Source of the DNA: Candidatus Melainabacteria bacterium
GTDB lineage: Bacteria; Cyanobacteriota; Vampirovibrionia; Obscuribacterales; Obscuribacteraceae
Direction: 5' to 3'
NCBI GenBank assembly: GCA_003153555.1
Contig: PLZS01000104.1
Coordinates: forward strand, 1 to 43,667
Length of the DNA: 43,667 bases
The notes beneath the pieces were generated by a model. That model did not search any database. It saw only the letters and a list, made by a program, of their open reading frames with translations, and was not told the origin of the DNA. Each line of letters starts with the position of its first letter. Within the stretch, counting starts at the first letter, position 1. The position numbers and the translations under genes were made by a program. Below are positions 32,251-42,500 of the stretch, piece after piece.

Positions 32251-33255
32251 CTAGTTAGAACCGCGATCTAGCATCTTCGCTAAATCAGACCATGACGTCC
32301 CGCTGACAGGCGCTGGCGTGTATTGAGTTTCCGCCCTAGCATTGGACGAAGAATAGTAGTTTTGCGATGAGTTATATGTAGAGTAGCTCTGATTTGACAG
32401 AGCAGAATAATAATTCGCTACGGGCGCATCGCTCTGTAGCGACAACCCATATTGAGACCCTGTGTTGCTCGCCATTCTCATTCTTTGGGTCGAGCTAAGC
32501 AATCTATAGAGGTCCTCGACCGGCGTGGCGTCCCCTTTAGTGCCAGTTGTAGTGCCAACGTCCATGACGCCGACGACCTGGAAGCGGTCGTTGAACATCG
32601 GCCCGCCAGAAATACCCTGATCAGCGTTCATGTTGCTCTCTATGGAGGTCCGGTTTGGATCCTCACCAGGCATCAATCCGCCCTTCAAACTCCCAACAAT
32701 GTCCCCAAAGCGCCTGTAGGACTGGAAGCCACCTGGCGCCCAGTTAAAGCCGCCGGCGGACATATACATCTTTTGCTCTCCGGCTGGGAAGCCGAGGGCT
32801 ATAGTTGCGGCGCCAGGCTCCATTTGGCTGGAGGGAGACAGTTGAACAGGCTGGAAACGCTCACTAGGATTGGCGTTTAGCCGGAGTAGCGCCAGGTCAG
32901 TCCGCTGGTCGACAGCGTCAATGTTGGCTGAGTAAGTTGTGTTCCCAATTTTGACGCGAATATTGTTGGCGCCTTTGACAACGTGATAATCGGTGGCCAC
33001 TTCACCATCAGACGTGACTATAAAACCAGAGCCGATGCTGCCCGTGGGCGTTCCATGGGCATCAGTGCCTTTCACCGCTTCAATGCGAGCAACGCTTTTA
33101 CTTGCCTCTTGGTACTGGGCGACCAGATTCATACTGCTTGGATAAGCAGTTGCATCATTAGTGTCTAACGGCTGACCAACTCGCAGCGTTGGTATGCGCG
33201 TATATCCGTCACCTGATGGCGCGTTCGACGACAAAGAGTAATTCTCAAATGGCAT
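32251..33255 (-). CDS. Trypsin-like (HtrA/DegP-type S1C) serine protease without visible signal peptide, 334 aa
   Basis: The central domain (residues ~50-260) is a chymotrypsin-fold protease with His91 (ATDYHVV), Asp120 (RTDLALL) and Ser216 (GISGGPM, where GNSGGP is usual). The pattern IGSGFIVTSDG before the His is typical of HtrA-like enzymes. There is no PDZ domain; instead the last ~75 residues are Ser/Tyr/Asn-rich and disordered-looking (for example SNQSYSTYNSSQNYYSSSN). There is also no N-terminal signal or membrane segment (MPFENYSLSSNAPSG), so an intracellular place or another export route would be needed. The ATG at 33255 has no clear Shine-Dalgarno. It follows the hexapeptide-protein gene by 88 bases on the same strand. 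Confidence 0.87.
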   Translation of the reverse strand: MPFENYSLSSNAPSGDGYTRIPTLRVGQPLDTNDATAYPSSMNLVAQYQEASKSVARIEAVKGTDAHGTPTGSIGSGFIVTSDGEVATDYHVVKGANNIRVKIGNTTYSANIDAVDQRTDLALLRLNANPSERFQPVQLSPSSQMEPGAATIALGFPAGEQKMYMSAGGFNWAPGGFQSYRRFGDIVGSLKGGLMPGEDPNRTSIESNMNADQGISGGPMFNDRFQVVGVMDVGTTTGTKGDATPVEDLYRLLSSTQRMRMASNTGSQYGLSLQSDAPVANYYSALSNQSYSTYNSSQNYYSSSNARAETQYTPAPVSGTSWSDLAKMLDRGSN

Positions 33256-33343
33256 TTATTTTCAAAGGAAAGGGACTTCCACGCTCTATTAAATGCGGAA
33301 CGTGCCAAATGGGCGATGGGGAAAGCACGAATGACGAGCGTTC

Positions 33344-33865
33344 TTACTCTACTTTTAATGTCATGCCGCGGTAGATGCCTGAATAGTGGAGGTAGTTCTG
33401 CCAACCTCTATCTATCTTGTGGCGGTCATCGTCCGTCACCTGCCTCACAACTTTGGCGGGAACGCCCATGGCTAGGCTGCCTGCGGGGATTTGCGATCCA
33501 GGGGCGACAACGGCGCCGGCAGCGATGATGGAGCCAGCCCCAACCACTGCCCCATCCAGAACAACAGCACCCATTGAAATCAGGCAATCAGCTTCAACCC
33601 GGCAACCGTGAAGAATCGCTCCATGCCCAACCGTAACCCTGTCGCCCACGAACAGTCCATGCTTGTTTGTGACATGCAACAGGCATCCATCCTGGATATT
33701 AGTGTTGCTGCCAATGTCGATGCGATTGATATCCGCACGTACGACTGTATGAAACCAGATACTGGCGCCTTCACCAACATGTGTGCGCCCGATGATCACC
33801 GCAGTCGGAGCGACAAAAACGCTTTCCGGAATGTCCGGATGAAAATTTTCAAAAGGAAAAAGCAT
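33344..33865 (-). CDS. Gamma-carbonic anhydrase-like hexapeptide-repeat protein, 173 aa
   Basis: This is a left-handed beta-helix protein of the gamma-carbonic anhydrase / YrdA / PaaY group, normally a trimer with zinc between subunits. The expected ligands are His64 (CLLHV), His81 and His86 (VGHGAILHGC), and the conserved VVRADINRIDIGSNTNIQDG block is present. Many members lack proven carbonic anhydrase activity; others act as acyl-CoA thioesterases or acyltransferases, so the reaction is open. The ATG at 33865 has AGGA too close to be ideal. It is probably the first gene of a minus-strand unit with the protease, and divergent from the small plus-strand gene at 33986. Confidence 0.9.
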   Translation of the reverse strand: MLFPFENFHPDIPESVFVAPTAVIIGRTHVGEGASIWFHTVVRADINRIDIGSNTNIQDGCLLHVTNKHGLFVGDRVTVGHGAILHGCRVEADCLISMGAVVLDGAVVGAGSIIAAGAVVAPGSQIPAGSLAMGVPAKVVRQVTDDDRHKIDRGWQNYLHYSGIYRGMTLKVE

Positions 33866-33985
33866 GTCCTAAAGTCTACCGTCGAAATACATCCTCGTCG
33901 AATCATGAGGTTCATATAGTCGGTTATTCCAGGTTTATAAATTGCCAAGATGTTAAAATTAAGCCTGATAGGGAGGGAGAGCCGA

Positions 33986-34288
33986 ATGATGCCCGTGTAC
34001 GATCAACCCATGCGTAAGTTACTAGGAGTCTTATCTCCGACCATTTCGTGGCTTAACGAAAAAGGGTCGGTAGATGTCGGTGCAGTTCCGGATAGCCACC
34101 TCGAAGCCATCAAGCAGCTGGAAAGAATCGGTGTTGTGCACAAGCGCAACAATCGCTGCTATGAACTTCAAAAGATTCGCTTGAAGAAATTGCTCGGAAA
34201 TCTTGGCATTGACCAGCTAGTAGCAACTGAGCCAGACGCAACCGTCGAACCAATTCTTGACGCAGCACTGTCGACCGATTTGAATTAG
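33986..34288 (+). CDS. Small protein of unknown function, possibly winged-helix, 100 aa
   Basis: I do not recognise a named family. The pattern AIKQLERIGVVHKRNNRCYELQ, then a basic helix (KIRLKKLLGNLG), resembles the recognition-helix and wing of a winged-helix DNA-binding protein, and no signal peptide or membrane segment is present. The ATG at 33986 has GGAGG 9 bases upstream (within GGGAGGGAGA) and is preferred to the ATG at 33950. It precedes mutS2 by 122 bases, with a dispersed repeat in between. Function unknown; the DNA-binding idea is weak. Confidence 0.6.
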   Translation: MMPVYDQPMRKLLGVLSPTISWLNEKGSVDVGAVPDSHLEAIKQLERIGVVHKRNNRCYELQKIRLKKLLGNLGIDQLVATEPDATVEPILDAALSTDLN

Positions 34289-34327
34289 TTTCATTTTAGG
34301 CAGTCTGTTATAGAAGTGAAAACTTCG

Positions 34328-34368
34328 TTCAGCCGGGCAGCTTGCTGCGTAGGCGATCCTAGGATTAC
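34328..34368 (-). repeat. Dispersed repeat, ATCCTAGGAT / GCAGCAAGCTGC family, copy B
   Basis: On the minus strand this reads ATCCTAGGAT, then CGCCTAC, then GCAGCAAGCTGC, then CCGGCT. It is the most regular copy, with a perfect 10-bp palindrome followed by a GCAGC-aa-GCTGC stem. It lies in the gap before mutS2. Confidence 0.7.
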
Positions 34369-34410
34369 AGTCGTAGCGCGTTGCAGATCAAGCAGCGAGC
34401 TGAGCGCGGT

Positions 34411-36846
34411 ATGAACGATATGGACGACATACAATATCGAACTTTTCGGGCACTCGAGTGGGATCGCCTGAAGAGTTTTGTTGCCGCAGAAGCGAGCAGC
34501 CAAGGTGGGAAAGAGCTCTGCTTTAACCTCGCGCTCGAATCTACTCAAGCTTCGATCGAACAGTTATTGGATGAGACCAAAGAAGCTGTTCACCTTTTAG
34601 AAGCCAGAGTCGGAATTTCTGCCGCGGGCTTGCCAGATTTGCGCAGCGTGCTGGAACGGCTAATGCTGGGTGCGTCTCTCTCTGGCTTGGAACTCCTGGC
34701 GATTAGCTTGTCTTTGACTATCGGAAAAAAGTTTCGCTCCAGTCTTTCTTCACTTGCTCCAGAGTCTTTCCCTCGATTGACTGCTTATTTAAGTGGTCTA
34801 CCGCAAGCTGAAAAATTAGTCGTGGAAATCGGCATTGCCATCGACGATGGTGGCAACGTAAAAGACGATGCGAGCACTCTTTTGCGAAGTTTGCGCCGCG
34901 ATGTGAAACGAATAGACAGCAGCATCAAGGAAACCTTGATGCGCATTATTCATTCCAGTACTCAATCAAAAGCGCTGACAGAGCCACTTTACACACAACG
35001 GAATGGTCGCTATGTACTGCCGGTGAATTCGAGCATGCGCTCTTCAATTAGTGGCATCGTCCACGACAGTTCGGCATCTGGGCTTACCGTATATGTAGAA
35101 CCGATGGCCGTTCTGGAACTATCAAATAAACTGCGTTTGAAAGAAACTGAGATTGAGCGGGAAGTTGTTCGCATCCTAGAAGATCTCTCGCGTGTTGCAT
35201 CAACGTATTTCTCGGAAGTAAAAAGCAACTATACGACAAGCGTCCAGCTAGACACGATCATGGCACGAGCCAGCATCGCCATCAAATACAAGGGTGAGCG
35301 CCCTGACATCTCAAAAAACGAAAGTTTCAATCTCTTGAGTGCACGCCATCCTCTATTGGTCTTGCAAGATTCGACTAAAACTGTGGTGCCAAATGACATC
35401 AGATTAGGTGGCAGTGAAGGAAATACTCTGGTGATCACAGGTCCGAATACTGGTGGCAAAACAGTATTACTAAAAACACTAGGAATATTTTCATTAATGC
35501 TACGGGCCGGGCTGCTGTTGCCTGTTTCAGCAGGATCCACGGCATCTATTTTTACTAGTGTTTGTGCTGATATCGGTGATGAACAATCGCTCGAACAGAG
35601 TTTGTCTACCTTCTCATCGCACATGAAAAATATTGTGGAAATTGTCGATCAATGCGGACCGGGTTGGTTGATTCTGCTAGATGAAGTTGGTGCCGGTACA
35701 GACCCTCGTGAAGGTGCGGCGCTCGCCCGCTCCGTTCTTGAGTATTTAAACCAATCCGGAGCCGTAACCATATCGAGCACACACTATGGCGAATTGAAAA
35801 CACTTGCTTATACTGAGGCTGGTTTCGTCAATGGAAGCTTGGATTTCGACGAACAAACATTGTCACCCACCTATAGGCTGAGATTGGGAGTACCAGGCAG
35901 TTCCAAAGCGACTACTATCGCTAAACGACTCGGTTTAAATGCAACGGTAATTAATAGAGCATGCGAATTAATTGAAGTGCACGAACAAGATTTGCAGCGT
36001 GTCATCGATCAACTTGAAATCAAATTGAGAGAAGCTACGGTTCGAGAAGAAGAAGCTCAACTGGCTCAACAACAGGCTGAAGAATTAAAACGTATAGCCG
36101 AAGAACAAATGCGCAAAGCAGAAGTCGAATCAGTTTCGCTCAAACAAAAACATGTCAGTGATATTGAGTCCGACTATAAGCTTGGCAAAGAATATATAAA
36201 ACATTTGATTGCTGATTTGCAAAAACAACCAAGCATAAGCAAAGCGCAAAAAGCGCAGCAAGACCTGGAGAAAGTGCGAGATGAGCTGGGGTGGAAAGCG
36301 GCTCCTCAGCAGTCTAAAGGACCAATTATCGCCATCGGACAGACTGTCAAAGTTTTATCACTGAACCAACGCGGAATTGTCGCCGACGTGCCAGTTGAAG
36401 CCTTGAAGAATTCCGAAATTCCAGTTATGGTGCGCTGCGGTAATCTGAAAATAAAGGTGCCAGTTTCTGATTTGGAAATAATCGGCTACGAACGTCCTCA
36501 AAAAATTCAGCAAAACAAACAGCACACTCAAAACAAAGAGAAACAGGGCGCAGTTCCGATACGGTCGCGCACTAAGGGTAATACCGTCGATGTATTCGTG
36601 CGCACGGTCGCTAACACTCTAGATCTGCGTGGGAAACGAGTCGATGAGGCGCTGATAGACCTAGACCGATTTCTAGATGAGAATCTGTTGAATGGCATAA
36701 GCCCACTAATGATCATTCACGGGCACGGCACTGGCGCTGTTAAAAGTGCAGTGCGCGACTATCTGAATAACTCCGCACACAAGGGTTCTTATCGTCCAGG
36801 TGACGGGCACGAGGGCGGCGACGGCGTCACAATGGTCACCTTGTAA
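34411..36846 (+). CDS. mutS2: MutS2 family ATPase/endonuclease
   Basis: MutS2 is a MutS-related ATPase that lacks the mismatch-recognition domain; members suppress recombination or rescue collided ribosomes (Smr activity). The 811 residues show the clamp/lever region (~1-290), Walker A TGPNTGGKT at ~344-351, Walker B LILLDEVGAGTDPREGAALA, a long coiled coil (~520-600), a KOW-like segment (VKVLSLNQRGIVADVP) and a C-terminal Smr domain with LDLRGKRVDEALIDLDRFLD and HGHGTGAV, so the nuclease motifs are intact. The ATG at 34411 is chosen because the upstream TTG adds only a basic leader; another ATG three codons later is possible. The next gene is convergent. Confidence 0.95.
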   Translation: MNDMDDIQYRTFRALEWDRLKSFVAAEASSQGGKELCFNLALESTQASIEQLLDETKEAVHLLEARVGISAAGLPDLRSVLERLMLGASLSGLELLAISLSLTIGKKFRSSLSSLAPESFPRLTAYLSGLPQAEKLVVEIGIAIDDGGNVKDDASTLLRSLRRDVKRIDSSIKETLMRIIHSSTQSKALTEPLYTQRNGRYVLPVNSSMRSSISGIVHDSSASGLTVYVEPMAVLELSNKLRLKETEIEREVVRILEDLSRVASTYFSEVKSNYTTSVQLDTIMARASIAIKYKGERPDISKNESFNLLSARHPLLVLQDSTKTVVPNDIRLGGSEGNTLVITGPNTGGKTVLLKTLGIFSLMLRAGLLLPVSAGSTASIFTSVCADIGDEQSLEQSLSTFSSHMKNIVEIVDQCGPGWLILLDEVGAGTDPREGAALARSVLEYLNQSGAVTISSTHYGELKTLAYTEAGFVNGSLDFDEQTLSPTYRLRLGVPGSSKATTIAKRLGLNATVINRACELIEVHEQDLQRVIDQLEIKLREATVREEEAQLAQQQAEELKRIAEEQMRKAEVESVSLKQKHVSDIESDYKLGKEYIKHLIADLQKQPSISKAQKAQQDLEKVRDELGWKAAPQQSKGPIIAIGQTVKVLSLNQRGIVADVPVEALKNSEIPVMVRCGNLKIKVPVSDLEIIGYERPQKIQQNKQHTQNKEKQGAVPIRSRTKGNTVDVFVRTVANTLDLRGKRVDEALIDLDRFLDENLLNGISPLMIIHGHGTGAVKSAVRDYLNNSAHKGSYRPGDGHEGGDGVTMVTL

Positions 36847-36902
36847 CTCCAAACCACTAGCGATTAGGTCTTGTCTTTGCTTTGCATGTGCTGGAGAATT
36901 TG

Positions 36903-39407
36903 CTATTTGACAGGTTCGTCAGTGATGGCTTGGTTGCTCATTCTGTCGATTTCTGCTTGAGTCAACTGTTTGCGTGGAGGTTGAGCTGGTTGTTGATCTC
37001 CAGCTTGTACGGGCGTGCCATCTGGGCGAAACAGGCTAGGATTGACGCCATTGTAGCGATTCCAAATCTGATCGTTTTCAGCGGAATTGTTAGGATCAAG
37101 AGTGTGTTCTTTGATTTGCGCATAGGTGCCGAATCCCAATTCAGCCACACCGGAACCACCACCGCCATACAGAGAGTCCGCAGCCACAGCCCCAAGGATA
37201 GTCTTGGCATTACCTGCAGCACCGTAAGTTAGTGCCGCAAATGGTGCTTCGTAGGCGAAAGATTTAGCGGCGTCTCCGAAAGACTTGCCATCAAATGCAA
37301 CTGCCATACCTTCCTTGGCACCGGCAACTGAAGCTCCGAAAGCGAGCGCCTTGCCAGTTAGTCCAAACCTGGCGAAGACATTAGTACCAACAGCAGCGGT
37401 CGATGCTACTGAATCGGCGGCACCCGCCAAAGGTGCGAAGGCAGTACCGATACGGACCATCGGTACAGCAGATGCTGCCCCGATCAAAGCGCCTTCTCTG
37501 AAGTCTTTCCAGCCCACCTGGTCAGTACCAAGAGCCGCAGCCTTGGTACCCGTAAAGACAAGACCACCAGCGACAGCGCCACCACCAACCGCGGCCAAGA
37601 TGGCGCCCGTGGTACCGATACCAGCGGCGATACCACCAGGTCCGGTTAAGCAGCCCACACCGATACCTACTACAACACCGGCGACAACTGCACCTACGGT
37701 GGCAATTGCGTGCCAATTACGTTGGAACCAGTTTTGATGTTTGGTGGCATCAAGCAATGCATCCATGTTCAATGATTTTTGAGCGGCAAGCTCCGGATCA
37801 GTTTTCTTAACTTCCTCAAATAAGGCGTGAGCAGTGTCTTTGTCATCCTTCGAGTAAGCCATCACACCTTGCAGATACTTCAAATAAGGTTCTTGCTTGG
37901 CAAACTGATCGTTTTGCTTCTCTACTTGTTCAATTACCTTCTTCTCGTTGGTAAGTCTCAATTGTTCGATTTTATATTCTTCAGGATCAGTACTGTCTTT
38001 CTTCTTGTCCAAATCTGCCAACTTGGTATCGATAGAAGTCTTATCAGCTTCAAGCTTGGTGCGCCCTTGATCCAATGTCGCTTTCGTATCTTGAAAATTC
38101 TTCAACAAGATATCGAGTTCTTTTTGAGCATCAGTGAAACGGTTAGGATTTTTGGTGTCTTGCATCAATTCCGCAAACTTGGCTTGGTGCGCTTGCAGCT
38201 CACCTTGCGGCATGCTCTTACCGAAAGTCGCATCAGATACTAATTTGTTGAAGGTCGGATCAGCTTGAGCAAATTCAGGCGTATCAGAACCTACAGAAAG
38301 TGCGATTGGAAGCGCATCGTCGTACTTGCCCTGTTTGACGAGGAAGTTGGCATAATGCATGCGAGCTTCTTTCACGTCACCAAGAATGCCGACTAAGGCT
38401 TGTGCTACTTGTGGATTCTTTTGATTGTCTTGCAACTTCAATTGCGCGGCTAGAAACTTTTGATCGATACCTTCGCCCAGTTGCCATGCTTCTTTGTACT
38501 TAGCTTCGGCCTTAGCAGTATCGCCAGACTGGCTGAGTTGATCAGCATCTTTCAGCATTGTGACGATTTGATTGCCCTTCGCCTGTTGGGTTACGGCGTA
38601 GTCCGTTTTAACCGCATTATTGACGGAGGCATACAAAGGCGAGTTGAACACTTCAGGGTTTGTTCTGCCAGCTTGAGAAACTAGTAAGAATGCATCGTTA
38701 AGCTCTTGAGCTGTTGGTTTAGGCACACCAGTAGTTTTGAAAGCTTCCATACTGTCAGCTGGATTTTCAGTCAAGCCCTCGGCTTTGAGCATTGCATATG
38801 TCAACATCGCAGTGCCTGGTGCCATACGTGCGGACTGCAATACAGCCTGGTCTTGAGCTAACTGAGTTAGCTCTGGGTGGTTAGCAATTTGTTGACGGAA
38901 GTTGGGATCGTTGTAATCAAGCCCAGCTTGTTGGGCAGCTGTTTGCAAACGAGCTGTGGTGCTGGCCAAATCTTTGTCTAGATTCGGATTATTTTTGATC
39001 AATTCGTTTGAGGCAGTAATTGCATTTTGGCAATCTTGATTGATCAAAGTACGTAAGGTTTCGACGCGCTCACCGACTGTTGTTTCGCGAATTTGACCAT
39101 TAGCATCTTTGTATTGAATTACATCAGTAGATTTCTGTCCAGATTGCAAATAGCTCGATATTTCCTTGCCTGCTGATTGTGCTTCAGCAATAAGCTTGTT
39201 CGGATAAACCGCGGTTTGATCTGGCTTAACGGAAGTCAGAACTTGATCCGAGACTCTAAATACATCGGCCTTTATTTCAGCTGTTTTCGGCGCCCGATCG
39301 TTCTGCACTTGAGCCAAAAAGACTGTGCTCGCGTCAATTGGCTCTGTCTTCGCAGCAGAGTCAGTATGAGTGACGTTAGTTTGTACTTCGCGGTTGGGAG
39401 GGGCCAT
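36903..39407 (-). CDS. Large repeat protein: helical/TPR-like region, coiled coil, Gly/Ala-rich hydrophobic segment, 834 aa
   Basis: I do not recognise a named family. There is no signal peptide (MAPPNREVQTNVTHTDSAAK). Residues ~60-420 are helical repeats rich in Gln, Ala and Lys (e.g. MHYANFLVKQGKYDDALPIA). Residues ~430-510 form a strong coiled coil (TLDQGRTKLEADKTSIDTKL), and ~565-800 is a Gly/Ala-rich stretch that could be several glycine-zipper membrane helices (HAIATVGAVVAGVVVGIGVG), followed by a Pro/Gln-rich tail. The helical unit and the Gly/Ala-rich module (GWKDFREGALIGAAS against GWDKSLIHGAAGLGA) recur in the upstream gene, so they are paralogues. AAGGA lies 8 bases before the ATG. 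A very large cell-surface or inclusion-associated protein is possible; unknown. Confidence 0.75.
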   Translation of the reverse strand: MAPPNREVQTNVTHTDSAAKTEPIDASTVFLAQVQNDRAPKTAEIKADVFRVSDQVLTSVKPDQTAVYPNKLIAEAQSAGKEISSYLQSGQKSTDVIQYKDANGQIRETTVGERVETLRTLINQDCQNAITASNELIKNNPNLDKDLASTTARLQTAAQQAGLDYNDPNFRQQIANHPELTQLAQDQAVLQSARMAPGTAMLTYAMLKAEGLTENPADSMEAFKTTGVPKPTAQELNDAFLLVSQAGRTNPEVFNSPLYASVNNAVKTDYAVTQQAKGNQIVTMLKDADQLSQSGDTAKAEAKYKEAWQLGEGIDQKFLAAQLKLQDNQKNPQVAQALVGILGDVKEARMHYANFLVKQGKYDDALPIALSVGSDTPEFAQADPTFNKLVSDATFGKSMPQGELQAHQAKFAELMQDTKNPNRFTDAQKELDILLKNFQDTKATLDQGRTKLEADKTSIDTKLADLDKKKDSTDPEEYKIEQLRLTNEKKVIEQVEKQNDQFAKQEPYLKYLQGVMAYSKDDKDTAHALFEEVKKTDPELAAQKSLNMDALLDATKHQNWFQRNWHAIATVGAVVAGVVVGIGVGCLTGPGGIAAGIGTTGAILAAVGGGAVAGGLVFTGTKAAALGTDQVGWKDFREGALIGAASAVPMVRIGTAFAPLAGAADSVASTAAVGTNVFARFGLTGKALAFGASVAGAKEGMAVAFDGKSFGDAAKSFAYEAPFAALTYGAAGNAKTILGAVAADSLYGGGGSGVAELGFGTYAQIKEHTLDPNNSAENDQIWNRYNGVNPSLFRPDGTPVQAGDQQPAQPPRKQLTQAEIDRMSNQAITDEPVK

Positions 39408-39527
39408 TTTTAGTAATCCTTCGAGAGACAGAGTCCTTTAGTAGTTGAATCTATACAGCTGACTGAATTATTGGACATCTTATCTTGTACTTGTTTCAAA
39501 CCTGTTTCAGGGATGCTAACGGCATAC

Positions 39528-39553
39528 ATCCAGAGCCCGTAAAAGCTCTGGAT
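39528..39553 (-). terminator. Hairpin after the giant Gln-rich gene (terminator-like, no U-tract)
   Basis: ATCCAGAGC and GCTCTGGAT form a 9-bp stem with an 8-base loop. It begins 37 bases past the stop of the upstream gene on the minus strand. No run of T follows on that strand, so it is a hairpin that may stabilise or partly terminate the transcript. Confidence 0.5.
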
Positions 39554-39590
39554 ATTTGCATTAGAAGTGTATTTTGGCTTTCAGGTTGGA

Positions 39591-42500
39591 CTATCCTCCG
39601 AGTCCTGGGGTGCCTGCAGTCAGGCCACCTGGTGGTTGTTGTTGCTGAGTTTTGTCAGCAGGCGGATTAGTTACCGGCTGGTCTTGAATCGGTTGGCCGT
39701 TATCTTGAACAGGTTTAACAGGAGTTGCAGGAGCATCAGTTTGTCCAGCAGGCTTCGCCTTTGGATTTAACACTTGTGTGTCAGGGGCTTGCGTTTGTGG
39801 TGCGCTTTGGTCCGTGATTGGCGCATTCATAGCATCCAGTTGGTGACCAATTGCTCTCGATTGCATGCCACCTTGGAACACCTTAGACAAGTTACTGAAG
39901 TTATAGAAGGTTGATCCAATCGCTAACTGACTAGCTTGCAGTCCAAGTTTCGTGTAGTTGCCTACTCCGGCTGCTTCAGCACCCATTGAACCAAAAGTGC
40001 TTACCTTGAACGGTGCCTTGAAATAACCCCAAGTCTTGCCGATCGGTCCAGCGCCTTCAGCATAGACACTCTTCGCCAAGACGCCATCCTTCATAGCTGG
40101 CATAATGCCTAACCAGAGAGCGTCTACTGCAGTATTGTCAGACATGCTGCGATAGTTGGATTGAATGAACGAATCAGCGTAGCTAACCGGTTTTCCAGTC
40201 TTCGGATCGATTGGACGATCTAGCGAGCTAATTGAACTGTAAGCACCGATAGCTCCGAAGGCGGATGAATAACCGCTGTAGAAGGATCTCATAGCGAGTT
40301 TACCAGTCGTGGCAGTCGTCAGATCAAGAGCAGAGAATGGATTCGCTCCTGCCACTTTTGAAGCAACATTGCTTGGCGCATACCACTTAGCAGAACTACC
40401 AGCTACCTCAGCACCATCCTTCATGAAGGTTTGCGTTAAGGTCGTTAGTTGAGCTGGCGAGTATTTTGCAAGTTCCGCAGCCAGTTTCGGATTAACTGCG
40501 CCATCCACCATCATTGGCTCAAGGCTTCCTTCCAATGCTTGTAGCCCAGGCGTAAGGGTAGTCTTACCCCCTACCGCGCTGACAAACTTTCCGATCGGCG
40601 CGTCAGCACCTAAACCCATTTCTGTGCTGATTCGCGCTGAGGCGCCTTCTACAGTCGCTCCATTGTAGAGGAACTTGCTGGCTAAAGAGCGGGTTCCCAT
40701 AATCGCTGCCACAGCACCGAGACCGGCAGCACCATGAATCAAGCTCTTATCCCAACCTTCGTTCTCACCAGTAACAAGCTGATGAACTGTGTGTCTAGCT
40801 ACCACTTCTGTGCCGAAAGCACCAGCGCCGACAGCCGCATAACCAGTCAATGACAGTTTCGCAGCGGCACCTTCACCTTCAACCATCATGCCGAAGATTT
40901 TCGGGTTCCTAGTGATCAAACTGGCTGTCAGACCGGCTAACGTGATTACGGCAGCAGCAGTGCCACCATCCACGATAGCGTTACTCCAGAAGCTATCGGC
41001 TTTCTGTTTTTCCTTTCTCAGATTTTCAGGCAGCAAGGGAATGATGCCTTGAGCCATGTTTGCAAGAGTTGGATCGAAAGCTTTGAGTTTGTCGTCGGTG
41101 ACGCCATAAAGAGCTTTCTCTTTCGCCGTGGTTTGGTCGATCATTGCTGCAGCCAGCTCAGGCTTCACAATTCCGACACCAGATCCATCAGCACCACCTA
41201 CATAGAACAGGGCGGCTTGCTTTCTGGCGGTGATCGGCATGTACAACAAAGCTGATGGGTCATCTTTCGATGTGCCTGAGCCTTGAATTCCCTGCATCAT
41301 GGTGAACAAGTCGGCTTGATTAGCACGACTGATCTGTGGGTTTTGTACGTCTTTTCCGAGTTGAGTCAATTCAGCCTGGAACGAAGCCAGTGGCAGCTTG
41401 TCTGCTCCTGCAATGTTGTCTTTGAATACACCTTCAGCGGTGGCATATTGTTTGTTCTGATTGAGCAACGTTCCATAAGCCATCCGATATTGCATGCCCA
41501 ATGTGGCGCGACTGAATTCTTGTTGAACCAATTGGTGCGCTTGCACTCTTTCGTCAGGCGTAATCGCTGTGCCATCTGCTTTCTTGCCAGTCTGCAAAAC
41601 GTTGATCAATTGATCAGTCATCTTCTGATCGTCTGGTCCGTACATTGAATCGGCGACCTTGATGGCGTCACCAAATTGCTTTTTGACGGCATCGGTCATG
41701 CCAGTTTGTTGCAACTGTTGTTGCGCCTTGGCCATGATTTGGTCTGGACGCAAGCCTTGATTTTCTGGGCTCAGACCAGCAATTTGTGCTGGCTGTTGTG
41801 AGGCGTCTGTCGTGGTGGCAGATTGCTGCGTTGCATCCGTTGTTCTACCAGGCTGAGCCGGTTGACCTGTGCCAGCCAAAACTGCATCAGGAGGTGCAGG
41901 CAACTTAGTCAAGTCGATGCCGACCTTTTGAGCAAGAGCTTGTACGTCTGGCTTTTGAGCGAACGCTTTTTGGAATTCTTGAGGCACGGCCGAGAATGCT
42001 GCACCCAATTGTGCCTGAGCATTTGGAGTATCGCCGGCGGTGGCAGCGGCGTCAGCGAGGTAATAGCGCGTCAAGAATCTGCCCATCAAAGCACCTTGCA
42101 TTTTGGCGTGGTCGCCTGCCAGGGTCATGATGTTCATCAACGTGTCTTTGCCTACAGTCGCTTCAAGCTGATCGCCAAGCTTAGTCATGTTCGGCGCAGA
42201 TTTCTCGAGTTGAGTGTGAATGGTGGCTTTGTCAGCATCTGTAGTGGATGGATCTTGGTATTTATTCCAAAGAGCGAGAGCATCAGGAGTCAGATTTTTC
42301 TTCTCAGCATCGATTTGAGTGCCGAGTGTTTGCAGCTTAGCCTTGACATCAGGCGTCATCTTAGCGTTGATCGCTGCTTCGAGCTGCTGGTCTCTAGCTG
42401 TAGTTTGAGTATTGAGCGCTGTGAATTCAGCGTCAGACTTTTGAATAGCAGCTTGGAATTCAGGCGTTAATTGCTGATAAGCAGCTTTAACGTCACCCTT

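Noticed and set aside
41823..42470. 215-residue frame opposite the giant gene
   Set aside because: Lies antisense to a frame with repeat structure and biased codons; the translation is Ser/Leu/Arg-rich, as expected from reading Gln/Ala-rich coding DNA backwards.
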